Source: Ramazzottius varieornatus (lineage: Eukaryota > Tardigrada > Eutardigrada > Parachela > Ramazzottiidae). Taken from it: 64,000 nucleotides of DNA. A program made the translations under genes and the position numbers. Of the stretch, positions 34,270 to 44,608 are shown piece after piece. Location of the stretch: positions 3,427,324-3,491,323 of the forward strand of contig BDGG01000001.1 in the NCBI GenBank assembly GCA_001949185.1, in the 5' to 3' direction. Position 1 is the first letter of the stretch. Each line of letters begins with the position of its first letter. The notes below the pieces were generated by a model. The model had not been told where the DNA came from. It ran no database searches and was given only the letters and a program-made list of their open reading frames with translations.

Positions 34270-35975
34270 AGCACAAGCGAAGTCACACTTATCCCAGCAA
34301 AAACCACTTGATGATCAACAATCGGTGCCAGTGGAACTTTTGTGTAGGAGTTAACTGTGGAACCGAAACAGACTGTAACAACAGTTGGGTCTCGAAAGGG
34401 CTATGCCGTTCTCGATACGGGGAGGTTGAATTTCTATTGAAAAAACTGTAGATTATCGAGGTTTTCAAAACGTAGTGGAGTCTCAGGAAGCAAAACGTAA
34501 CGTCCAGTTATCATTTCTTCCTGATACCAAATATGAGTGTACATACCTCAGTCGTCGCGTCGGCCAGGGCTTATAACGTGTTTCTGCAGAGTGGGAAGGA
34601 ACTGGTGCTCCTGTGCGGCATCAGTTGGGGGGTGAGACCCGATGTGTGCACGGGATGATAATTACGTAGGCGCGGAGTGTACGGTCGCCGAATCATATGT
34701 ACAGTTCAAACTCGATTGTACGTAGTAAGAAGGAACACAGTGCTAAGATCTTCCCACTCTGGCTTCTTCAGGCCCGCCTAACTATATCTTACGTGTACGA
34801 CTCCCTGCGATCTTCTGGTCCGTAACAATCTAACTAATGTACAGCCATGAAAAAGTCCCCTGCAGCGGCGGACCCGTGAGAAACGTGAGCCGAGCACGGA
34901 TCTCTGACGCAGGTCGCTACCAGAACGCTGGGACTTCCGTATGTGGACGAAATAGGTCAGTCGGAAGATGATACAATTACGACGCACAAAATGTCACTGG
35001 TTACGGAGACGATCAGCGGTTGCACGTCTTATCCCCAGTAGAAAAATGTAACCGGGGCGCATCCGTAGTGACGTGAACATTTCAAAATGAAAGAGACGGC
35101 TTAAGATACTGGAGGACAGGGTGGAAACCAAGTTTCTGTCTGCAGCAGCGCCATCTATGGGTGTGAGATGTGGGCAAATAGATTGAACCAGACACTCTTC
35201 CCAAGTGGCGCATAGTGCACCATCCAGCTGCTAACCACGAAAGAGGATATTCTGGTTCAGTTCCTTTTTCACGTTATTTTCGGGATTGCTCGTTATCGAT
35301 GCGTGTACACGAGTCCGAGAGCTCGAGAACCCGAGAAGTACCAGTTGATGTTGAATATACAAGGAGGCCGGCACGGAAATATCCACCGCCCATGGAGATA
35401 TCCACCGGGTCCTTATCTCATTTTTCAACGTAGAGACCCGGTGGATATCTCCATGTCCGGTGTACACTTCCTTTCCGACCACCTCGACTAGCTGGCGTCA
35501 GTTTATGAGGCTATTCAGATTGAGGTATTTCCTACGATGGCCGGTGCAGTTGACCGCAAGCCGGCCGCCACATTACCTACACACGCATAACAAGGCTATC
35601 ATATTTCGTCTTCAGTGACAAAAAACGATATGTGGCTCGAGTGGCTCTTTTCTTTGAGAGTTCAAGAAACCGGCTGTCACGTTAATGCTGTAGGTTCTCT
35701 CTATTTTCATGCAGCAATAATACGAGGCCGTGGAACAAACTCATAACCATAATTGTAAGACACGGTCAGTGAACAAGTGATCTTCGTTCTAAAGATGCTG
35801 AATGATCAACTTGCCTTTGTGTCTCAGCACTTTGTTTCTGATTGCATAAACGCTTGATCTATCTACCATTGTAGCTGGCTGACGTTCCTCTAAATATAAC
35901 AACAGATCACGCGTACTTCGCAAAACTTCTGTCCCCAGATTAAGGTGTAGTTATTATACAGAAAACCTAGCAAAG
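34270..35975. other. 1.7-kb divergent spacer with a long hairpin
   Basis: Contains no recognisable gene. It should hold the promoters of CRHBP (-) and the ZP-N-like gene (+). It includes a half-copy of the GTGGCGCAC repeat near 35206-35220 and a perfect 21-bp inverted repeat at 35391-35455 (separate entry). Confidence 0.5.
35391..35455. repeat. perfect 21-bp inverted repeat (hairpin)
   Basis: The left arm CATGGAGATATCCACCGGGT+C (35391-35411) is the exact reverse complement of 35435-35455, with a 23-base loop. A shorter third piece (GAAATATCCACCG) precedes the left arm at about 35376. No transposon ends or coding frame surround it. It could be a cruciform, a small-RNA precursor or a regulatory stem-loop; function unknown. 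Confidence 0.8.
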
Positions 35976-36829
35976 ATGTATCCATGGATAACGGTGATCG
36001 CTGTTTTTGGTGGACTGATATTCGTGGAAGCGAAAGGTACATTTGGTCCACTGGTTATTCAGTCCTTGATGTTTGACTTCAGTATTTTTCTACGTAGAGC
36101 CATTAAACATCACCTGTAAAATGGACGCACGGGCAATCACTGTAGAAATCTATACCACGAGACCGCTCTACGACGTCCAGCTGAAAAACTCGGATCAAGG
36201 TACTGGAATATATACTGTATGAACCTGATTGTCTTATCTGGCACCAGGGCTTCCTATTACCTATTTTCCTTATAGCCTGTGACCCGCAAGAGTTCACAGA
36301 GAATTCCATCCGGTTCGTGATTCAAAACTACCAGCTCGGACGTTGCGGCTTCTCTCGCTCCACTGATTCACAAAACGGCTTGGACGGAACCTTCTGGAAC
36401 AACCTTCTATGGAAAGAGAAACCTCACTCAACCAAGACTAGCATAACTAAAATCAAGTGTGCCCACAAACTAAGCGAAATTCTTAAGAACGTTTCGCCGG
36501 TTATCCATATCCAGCTAGTCCCCATCCCAATGCCTTTCGGTGCCTTCCCCAATGCCTTCGGTCCTGGAGGCCCTGGCGCTTTTGGCTCCGGAGGACCAGG
36601 CGGAATGCCGCCCATGCCAGGTCCGGAACAGCTGGAAGGAGCTCCACCATCGCCTGGACTTGAAGCGTCCCATTCCGGTATGCCTTCCGGAATGATGTCT
36701 CCGTTCCCACCTGGCATCTCGGGAATGCCAGGAGGAATGGGTCCACGAATCATTTTCCTGCGGGGAGGTCCGCCACCCACAATGACCGGCGCGGCACCAG
36801 CCCCAGCTGAACTTCCCGTTGTTCAGTAG
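35976..36829 (+). CDS. secreted protein with ZP-N-like domain and Gly/Pro/Met-rich tail
   Basis: Exons: 35976-36036, 36098-36199, 36276-36829; 238 residues. A signal peptide (MYPWITVIAVFGGLIFVEA) is followed by a region resembling the N-terminal half of a zona pellucida domain: NITCKMDARAITVEIYT, a strand pair, then SDQACDPQEF, VIQNYQLGRCGFS and later IKCAHKL, with four cysteines in ZP-N-like order. The C-terminal 90 residues are low-complexity (PFGAFPNAFGPGGPGAFG and similar, plus MPSGMMSPFPPG). There is no ZP-C, furin site or transmembrane helix, so it cannot be a standard ZP polymer former. Likely an extracellular matrix or cuticle protein. The ZP-N call rests on pattern only. Confidence 0.72.
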
Positions 36830-36868
36830 AGTCGAGTGATACGAATTTCATGAATAATGAATATTCAG

Positions 36869-37300
36869 ATGCATGTGTGGCTGCTTTTTTTCTGGTGCGA
36901 GAGTTTTTTACTATCCATAGTAGCAACAGTGATATTTGACATGACTAATAGCTCAAATAAAACGTGCACAAAAAACGGCTGTTTGACGAAGAGGCGTTTG
37001 TGGGTGCGGGCTTTCGGAAGAAACAACTGGCCAAGCGGAACCCTCGCCTTTGTTGAAAGTCATCGATATGCAGCGCTGTGCAAGCAGACCCCTCACAACC
37101 TCATAATGCCCGCATTCTTTGAACGAGAAAAAAGTCAGTCGAGCAGCGTAAACATGGTGGCATGTGAGAAGAATTGTTCCAAGACAATAGCGAAAATCTG
37201 CCAGGAAAAAGTTGGTAGCACCTATTGGGGTCTAAGTTACCGTACGTACGCGGTTGGGTTGATAGCTTATGACGGAGAGTTCCGAGTCAGAACCTGTTAA
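36869..37300 (+). CDS. possible small secreted Cys-rich protein
   Basis: A single open frame of 143 codons if started at the Met before HVWLLFFWCESFLLSIVA, which looks like a signal peptide. Eight cysteines follow, including SNKTCTKNGCLTKRR, VACEKNCSKTIAKIC and a C-terminal VRTC. No family recognised and no introns. It begins only 40 bases after the stop of the ZP-N-like gene, so it may overlap that 3' UTR. It could be chance. Confidence 0.33.
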   Translation: MHVWLLFFWCESFLLSIVATVIFDMTNSSNKTCTKNGCLTKRRLWVRAFGRNNWPSGTLAFVESHRYAALCKQTPHNLIMPAFFEREKSQSSSVNMVACEKNCSKTIAKICQEKVGSTYWGLSYRTYAVGLIAYDGEFRVRTC

Positions 37301-37664
37301 GTATTCTCCGGTCGATGAGCCATCGATCATTTTGAGATACTTGCTTTTAGCGCATTTGTCAACTGTTTTGTTTGTCCTCAGTAGCAGTTTTTGACAGATA
37401 CTTCGTTCTAAACCATTCAGCCACAGATCTGCCATTCGATCGACCAGATTTTGTTTATTTTTTGCGGTGAGTCGTGTAATTTGCCCAGTTACTCAAAACG
37501 GTCAAGATCAACATCCGGGTCCGTATGATACTATTGATACAAGTACTTTTTCACCATCGATACCTCAGGAATTTACCAACTTGATGGAGTTTTCTATTGC
37601 TCTAATAACCCTTTTCGTCAATATATTTTAGGATCTTAGATTGATCGAAGATCGCAGTCCAAAA

Positions 37665-38460
37665 ATGGAGACGATTACTTTGATGATTACCGCAATACTC
37701 GGTATGGCTACGGCACAACAGATTGGCACTTCGGCCCCGAAAGATTGCCCACTAGGATGGACGAGGATTCGGAATAGCTGCTATCTCACCGGGGAACGTT
37801 TCAATGGGTAATTTTAGGAAATGTCAACATCGCACTTTCCGGCAGTAATTTTCAATATAATCAAACCTTTTCGAGACGCCGAACTCAAGACTTGATTCCT
37901 GTTTGCCTCCATGCAGACAAACGTGGTACTCTGCTGCCGCCTTCTGCCAGAGCCTGGGAGCACATCTCATCGAGATAAACGACATGGAGGAATTCCATTA
38001 CGCGGACGCTGCAGGTACAATAATACAAGAATCCTTTGATCCTCAGCTCTCAAACCAGGGAACCAAAGAATGCGTTCGCGGTTCTAAATGTAAGGAACAA
38101 GTATCAAACGATGATTTTATTCGCAGCGAAACAAGTCGGCTGGGTGGACGGGCCTTGGCTCGGAATACTGCGTCCTTTTGGTGACAACCGTTGGGTTCTT
38201 CCTTCACTGCGCAGCGAGTCTGTGGATAACGACTTTAACAAACGTAAGCTCGGATGCATCATTTAACCTGCTACTGAACTACCAGTTTAATACTTGTACT
38301 ACACCTTACAGTGATGGAAGATATCGCACAAGGCAGTTCTCACGATTGCGGCGGGATGGACAAGCGAGGAAAATTGTTTGGATTCTGGAGATGTCGAAAT
38401 GGAGGTTCCCCGTGGTGTGAAATCGACCTTCAAGTCCAATCGAATCAAATAGCTACCTAA
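37665..38460 (+). CDS. secreted C-type-lectin-like protein 2
   Basis: Exons: 37665-37807, 37917-38014, 38127-38243, 38312-38460; 168 residues. Signal peptide (MITAILGMATA); then CPLGWTRIRNSCYL, YSAAAFCQSLGAHLIEI, GWVDGPWLGILRPFGDNRWVLPS, HDCGGMDKRGKLFGFWRC and PWCEIDL. Exon 2 has the same length (98 bp) and the same phases as exon 2 of lectin 1 on the other strand, so they are paralogues. The usual EPN/QPD and WND calcium/sugar motifs are missing, so ligand binding may be protein-based or different. Confidence 0.9.
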
Positions 38461-39061
38461 TTCCGGCTCACTGCTGTCCCCATCGAGCAGTGTCGCCCCT
38501 TCTGGAATATTCCCATACTTTTCTTCTCCAGAGTTTTTGTCGCGAGATGATTTTGTTACGAGTGTGCCAAAGTATTTATACAGCGTCACTCGTTCTCAAA
38601 AATTGGATCAAAGACTGACCACTGGCGTTCGAATCGTACAGGCAGAACTACTCACTACCCTATAATATCCTCGAATACATTAGTTTCACCATACAGACGA
38701 GAAAAAATACAAGACATATTTTCACCAGGTGAAGAACGAAATGCGGCTACCGGCGCTGTTTTAGTTCTACGCTCCCAGTTTGGCGGACTGCTGGTTATTA
38801 TCGAACAAGTTTCGTCTGATCGCTTCCAGATAACATCGAGCGGAAGATTCCGACCCAAGTTAGGACCTCATTTCGAAAACCAACATTTAACAAAAGTTTT
38901 CGTGTTCGCTGTCTTGCAGGCACGCTGGATGTTACTGACAAAACACAAAGTGGTTTGTTTTCGTGCCTATTTTCTTGGGCATTTGAAAATGTCTGGTCTT
39001 CGATTTTCAACCCCCACCCTACGTTGGATCGGGAAGCGGAAGTTGGCCGGAACTACCACCT
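38461..39061. other. spacer before the EGF pseudogene
   Basis: Non-coding by my reading; short frames only. It would contain the 3' UTR of lectin 2. Confidence 0.45.
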
Positions 39062-39834
39062 CTGGCTACTCAACCTGATCCGTGTCAGGGAACTCCTTGC
39101 CTGAACAACGGATACTGTTACCCTCCGGGCCGATCCTGGCTTCGATAACGCAAAAATGATCTACGAATGCCAGCCGAGTTTCGTAGGCGATCACCGTCAG
39201 TTCCAAGATCCATGCACGGTGGAACCTTTGCAACCGCGTCGCTCCTCTAACAAAAGAAGCTGAAGGGCGGTTATCCCCCGTGCAAACGAAACCGCGGATG
39301 TGGATTCGGTTCAGCCGAGCTATGAGTGTTTTTGCGAACGTGGGATATCTTGGTCCTAACTGTACTACAGTCAACTGAATTCTCGCGGCGGTCAGGGGCG
39401 TGGTAACTCAGTATCCGTAACTTGCAATACGGGTACGCATGTGAGTGTCGGAAGGGATATCGCTCATTAGGATGCAACATCGATATTGACGAATGCACTA
39501 TCCAAGAACCCTGTGCTAACGTTCATATCAATGCAGTCGCTGTATCTGCCAAAACAGATTCAGAGTTGAAAGTGTATCGAACTCCATGGTTCATGTGCGG
39601 AGAACCCCTGCAAGAACGGTGGTCGCTGCCAACCCGGTTCCGCTGCGAACTTTCCCGACTACTAAGTGCAATGTGCTTGAGGATACTCGGGAAGTCATTG
39701 CGAAGTCAACAGCGACAACATGCTTGTCAGAATGGTGAGATCTGTCGAGGTCAGGTAAACGGATACACTTGCGAGTGTGGAGGACAGTAAGGGGTACGTA
39801 CAGTATGGAGGACAGTACTGTGCAGAAGAGATCG
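39062..39834 (+). pseudogene. decayed copy of the EGF-repeat gene
   Basis: Aligns by eye from the first EGF module to the last bases (GAAGAGATCG) of the intact gene at 41456-42343. Shared blocks include GATATCTTGGTCCTAACTGT, CATCGATATTGACGAATGCA, GGAGAACCCCTGC and GTCATTGCGAAGT. The frame is broken many times: stops and frameshifts in the first modules, loss of module-4 cysteines, Cys-to-Arg change at the CAGTTCC block, and a small local duplication (GGAGGACAGTA twice) near the end. No single frame spans more than about one module. It is a dead tandem duplicate, intronless like its parent. Confidence 0.87.
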
Positions 39835-41455
39835 TGAGTCCGTGATTTCGAATAAAACATCGTTCAGCCGGACAGTAACACCCTTTGGTAGCACCGCAGA
39901 CTGTTTATTCAGTGCTTGCTGTGAAAAGGGTACAAGATGTCGATAGCATCATCAAGGCAAGACCAGGTCGTTGCTGTGTATCGCGTGGGATTTCTGGTCA
40001 TTAGATTACGTGCATATGTATTATACCGCCACTTATTTTTAAAATTATCAAATGGATGTTGAAATAACCTGCACATATGATAACTCATTAACTGCATATA
40101 ACTGCACATATGATCTGAACGTACCTCTGCCTCTCGCAGGCTTTTCAAGACTCGTTTAGAACATCCAAGAGCCGTGCTTGCGAGATCAGTCGGCAAGGTT
40201 GACAGAATTGTTAAATGCTAAAGCGGAAGGCCATTGATTTGGAATTTGCTCGCCGTGGAACGACTGCGGACACGCATGACTATACAGTAGCTCTGTTATT
40301 TACTTTCGACGAGACTTGGAATTGCTACCGCACTTTTACGAAAAAGGAGACGAGAAGAGAGGGAATTATGGCGATCCGTAGCAGTGAAAGTTCGGTCTTC
40401 ACGGAAGCAGATACCGATGCGAAGACTGGAGCGTTTGGCTTGACGTCTGTCGGCAGCACTGGATTCGCCACTTCGGTTAACACCTTGAGCACGGGGCGGG
40501 AAACTCACTTTCTCGGCGCACACCCATTTGTGCGTAGCGAGTTTCCAGTTTATCTTTTGCTCCCCGTTTTTTTCCGTTTGCCCGGACAATAAACCTTGCT
40601 TAGAACTAAAACTAGCGGCTACTGGACACTGGCTCTGCAAACCTGTGTGAATTGTTTTCCTTTCTTGACACGATTTCGGCGTAGCCAGCAAATTATTTTC
40701 CAGCCAGGCTCTCAGTTAGCTCAGAGTCACCAAAACAATTGTTATGCGAGCCCAAACATTTTAGTATCTTGCGACAGTTTCAGATTTGTAAAAAGATCTG
40801 CCCAGTGGCCATTAAAAAAACCTTGAGGCCTGGTCGTTTTGAGTTGGCAGGTGGCGCACTCTACATCACATTCCAAAATTTTGGCCAATCAATGAGGTGG
40901 TGATTGGTCTAATCTGGCACCGCCCCCAAGTTTTAACCAGTCAAAACAAGGCGAAAGTGACTTTCCCGCATCGTATTCTAAAAGCAAGCAATCGCGGAGT
41001 GCTTAAAGTATTAAATGGTCGGGAGGAATAGGTCTCCCAAGAGTCTCCCGCACGATCTTAGAGCGACATATAACCACTAGCGAAGGTGTATCTACCTGGT
41101 AAGCTTGCTCACTTAGGTTCTGATTCAGTTCGACGACTGAAACGAGGAAGCTCGCGGCATATTTTATTGCAGTCTCATAAGAGAGAAGTTACAGAACCGA
41201 AAACGACGAGAGGGGCATTGTTCCAGTTCGCGCTTCTCGCTGGTGGTGGTTCTCGGCGTCGAACTCGGTTCTCTAATTAGCAATCGCCACACGCTGATCG
41301 TTTCCAAATACACGTAGCACACACTACAGCTTTTTCGATCCTTGCGTGAAATTTATCAAGGTTTAATCACGGACAATGTCGTTTGTTCGCTGACAGTGAC
41401 ACACCACCTCGCTATAGCTGTAGTTTCGCTGATTCTCAAACGATGGAAACCGAAC
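39835..41455. other. spacer between the EGF pseudogene and the EGF gene
   Basis: Holds the decayed chitinase tail (separate entry), a degenerate GTGGCGCAC repeat at about 40850-40912, and otherwise no recognisable gene. The last part should contain the promoter of the intact EGF gene. Confidence 0.5.
40355..40520 (-). pseudogene. decayed copy of the chitinase 3' end
   Basis: This stretch resembles 42540-42700, the segment encoding the chitinase C-terminal tail. Shared blocks include GTGAAAGTYCGGTCTT, CGGAAGCAGATR and GGYTTGACGT on the plus strand. No usable frame remains. Together with the EGF pseudogene it shows that one duplication covered both convergent genes. Confidence 0.55.
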
Positions 41456-42343
41456 ATGGCGCGTTCCTTAATTACGCTCGTAATTTTAGTATTGAGCATT
41501 GGACAAACTTCCCCTTCGACCCGCCCGATGGGATCTGAGAGCCGGCTCGGACTACCTTTGCCGACTGCGGAGTCTGATTCATGCCAGGAAAGTCCTTGCT
41601 TCAACGGCGGACGCTGTTATTCTCCAGGAATAAACGACGCAATGCTGGCCTGTGACTGCCGCCCTGGGTTCGTTGGCAATCACTGCCAGTTCCGCGATCC
41701 CTGTGTAATACAGCCGCGTCGTTGCTCCAACGGAGGGACTTGCCGAGCTGTCTTTCTGGCTCTGAACGGAACAACAAGTTCGGATTCGGTCGAGCCCACG
41801 TTTGAGTGCCTATGTAAACGCGGATATCTTGGTCCTAACTGTACAACGGTCGATTTTTGTGCTGCATATCCTTGCGACTGCCAAGGACACAGCAACTCTG
41901 TATGCCGGAATTTGGAGAACGGTTACGCTTGTGAATGTCGGAAAGGATATCGCGGGCTGTGGTGTAACATCGACATTGACGAATGCACGCTTGAAGAGCC
42001 CTGCGCTAACGGAGGAACCTGCATCAACACGATCGGCTCTTATCGCTGCGTTTGCCGAAATGGCTTTAAAGGACAAAAGTGTACCGAAGTACACGTTCCG
42101 TGCGCGGAGAACCCCTGCCAGAATGGCGGTCGCTGCCACCCCGGTTCCAGTGTGAGCTTTCCCGACTTTTGTGAATGTGCCTCAGGATTCTCCGGAAGTC
42201 ATTGCGAAGTGAATATTGACGACTGTATCGACAATGCTTGTCAGAATGGCGGGACATGCCAAGATCAAGTCAATGGATACACCTGCCAATGTTCAAGACC
42301 TTACGGAGGGCGTTACTGCAATGAAGAGATCGGATACGAGTGA
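41456..42343 (+). CDS. secreted protein of six EGF-like modules, intronless
   Basis: One uninterrupted exon, 295 residues. A signal peptide (SLITLVILVLSIGQTSPS) precedes six EGF modules: CQESPCFNGGRCYSPG...; CVIQPRRCSNGGTCRA...; CAAYPCDCQGHSNSVC...; a calcium-binding type module DIDECTLEEPCANGGTC; CAENPCQNGGRCHPG...; and NIDDCIDNACQNGGTC. Each has the six-cysteine C-x-C pattern. No transmembrane helix or other domain, so it is a small secreted EGF protein, not a Notch or crumbs fragment in any obvious way. The ATG at 41456 places the signal peptide at the start; upstream in-frame sequence is not protein-like. The stop is 178 bp from the convergent chitinase stop. Confidence 0.87.
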   Translation: MARSLITLVILVLSIGQTSPSTRPMGSESRLGLPLPTAESDSCQESPCFNGGRCYSPGINDAMLACDCRPGFVGNHCQFRDPCVIQPRRCSNGGTCRAVFLALNGTTSSDSVEPTFECLCKRGYLGPNCTTVDFCAAYPCDCQGHSNSVCRNLENGYACECRKGYRGLWCNIDIDECTLEEPCANGGTCINTIGSYRCVCRNGFKGQKCTEVHVPCAENPCQNGGRCHPGSSVSFPDFCECASGFSGSHCEVNIDDCIDNACQNGGTCQDQVNGYTCQCSRPYGGRYCNEEIGYE

Positions 42344-42521
42344 AGCGGTTGATGGCGTAAGAGAAAATCCTACAGCACTTTTTGCTCAAGACCAACTGGT
42401 TTGCTTTATAGACCGACCAATGTCGTTAACGTTACCTGTTGCAGTATTGCAAAATAACTGCATGCCATGGCCATAAAGGATGAAAAAGAATCAAAAGACC
42501 GATGGCTATGTTACTCATGTA

Positions 42522-44608
42522 TCACAGTTTCAGAAAAAAGGGAATGACAATCAAAGAAGGCACCATGAATAGTTGCAGCTGTGAAAGTCCGGTCTTGGCG
42601 GAAGCAGATGCAACGACTGGGGCAACTGGTTTGACGTATGGTGGCGCCACCGGTTTGGGTGGCAATGTTGGAATGACGTTAGGTCGGCCAAGAATCTCAC
42701 TCACTGATTTCAGCAGCGGGAACTTTGGTCCGCAGTAGCCTTGCAAGTCGTCTGAGCCGATGTGCCAAATGAATACACCTTGCAGTCTGTTATTCTGCGC
42801 CCATTGCACCTACGAGCATAGAGAACACATATTCATGAATAAAATCGAAAAGTAGGACATCGGCACCAAACTCGGCAAGATTATTTACTCGACTGGCGCA
42901 TGCTTCCAGCCAAAAACACCGAAAACGTACACCACTTGGGAAAACAACCTTGTTGGGTTTGCTCCTCTAGCTACAAAAACTGGCGACAAATGTACAAACC
43001 TTTTTCTCGAGACTTTGGCTATCGTCATAGCTGACCCACTGATTTCCGAAGAAAGCGTAAGGCGTATGTGTTACCGGGTCCATCTTCCGGGTCCAGCCAG
43101 CTTTCAGGCCGCTGCAGATCTCGCCATACGACAGCGTACCATTCTCGTGAGTGAGGAATCCGCCAGTCCCGACACCCAGGGCGGAATTACCTACGCGTTC
43201 GGTACGGTTTTCTACTTCGGGAGTAGACAGGGTCCAGGTTCGTCCATAAAAGGCCAAACCCATTGAAAGACTTTCCCGCGGAACACCGGCGGCTATCCAG
43301 TCCAGCATAGATTTCTCCTGTGATATTCAGCATGCTCACTTAAACGTGTAACCTCGCGAAATGCCGACAATGATGACTGTGATCTTACCACATCGGGGAA
43401 GCCCGCGTTAGATCCCGTCTTGAGAAGTTCGGCTCCCCACATTCCGTGATAGTCGTAAGTCATTACATTGATACAATCCAAGTACCTGCAACCACAAGTT
43501 CACACCGGTCTACAACAGCCACAGAACTCAAAAGTACAGTCGTTTACTCGGTTATGCAAGTCTTATTTTCTGTGTGGGTCTCAACGCACTTGGCCATTTC
43601 CGCTGCTTTGTAGCCGGGACGAACGGTGTTTCCCACTGCAGCTGTTAGAATCAACCTCGGTCTTTTAGTTCTTTCTGCATCTGCGACAATGGCTGCTTTC
43701 AGGTCCTAAAAAAGAAAAGAACGTATGATGGTCAAAGTTACGGCTCCTGGTGTGCTGATATTCAAAATTAAAAATATTAATATTATTTTCCATATTCAAA
43801 TATTATTGCATATATTCCATATTCAAAATATTACGGCATGTCAGTTGCTTTATCTGAGTCAAAAAGAGTTCCGGTTTCTCAATAAGAACAAGATGACAGC
43901 CGTGTACGGTATGCATTGCTGCACGCAATTATGAAGGCCTCCGGCATACACACAGAATTAGGAGTGTCAAACTTGACGGTTTGAGTTTCCGTACCTGAAG
44001 CAAGGACAGGTAGTCCTGAGCATTCTCCGGTTCAGGATATTCCCAATCGATGTCCACACCATCGAAGCTCCACTTTCGGAGGTCCGCCACAATGGACGCG
44101 GCGAACAGGGAGCGGCTTGCACCATTCTTTGCCATTGCGACGAACTCATCGCTGTTGTTCCATCCACCCACGCTAAGGACCAACTTCAGCTCTGGATTTA
44201 TTTCTTTGAGACTGTACAACTGAGCAAAATGTCCTGTAGAAAAAGGCCAAGAGCTCAAACATAAGAACGTTCACACAGTAAAGTAAGCTGAGCTGTTTTA
44301 CGGACCTCGATACTTATTTCCGTCTGGTGGCGATATTCTGGTCTGGTTGACGTTGAAGAAGGCATAGACGATAATATCGCATGGTCCGTAGGGATTGATG
44401 TCCGCCACTTTGAAAGGATTGTACATTCCGTTGTTCAAGGTCCATCCAGGAAGATAACATTGGACCTCGAATTTACCTGTGGACGAAAACGAGTCACATT
44501 ATGCCGACATTGCCATCTTGATGTAAGATACATTACATATATTTTACCTTCAACGACAACCCCACAGAAACCGGCAAGCAGGAGCAGAATAAGATGGCGC
44601 AAACCCAT
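42522..44608 (-). CDS. GH18 chitinase with C-terminal hydrophobic anchor
   Basis: Hydrolyses chitin. Exons: 44548-44608, 44306-44476, 43995-44233, 43590-43705, 43389-43485, 43000-43317, 42522-42809; all phases agree, 429 residues. Signal peptide MGLRHLILLLLAGFCG. GH18 motifs in order: FEVQCYLPGW, KLVLSVGGWNN, FDGVDIDWEYPEPEN (catalytic Glu at about 142, with the full DxxDxDxE), LDCINVMTYDYHGMWG, SMGLAFYGRTW, and QGVFIWHIGSDDLQGYCG. The active site is intact. After the barrel comes a short proline-rich linker and a hydrophobic end (FMVPSLIVIPFFL), which suggests a GPI or membrane anchor rather than the CBM14 domain of many arthropod chitinases. Some donors are weak (GTCCGT, GTTTGT). Confidence 0.95.
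42892..42955. repeat. copy of the GTGGCGCAC palindromic repeat
   Basis: GACTGGCGCATGCTTCCAGC ... GTACACCACTTGGGAAAAC, in the last chitinase intron (42810-42999). Confidence 0.6.
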
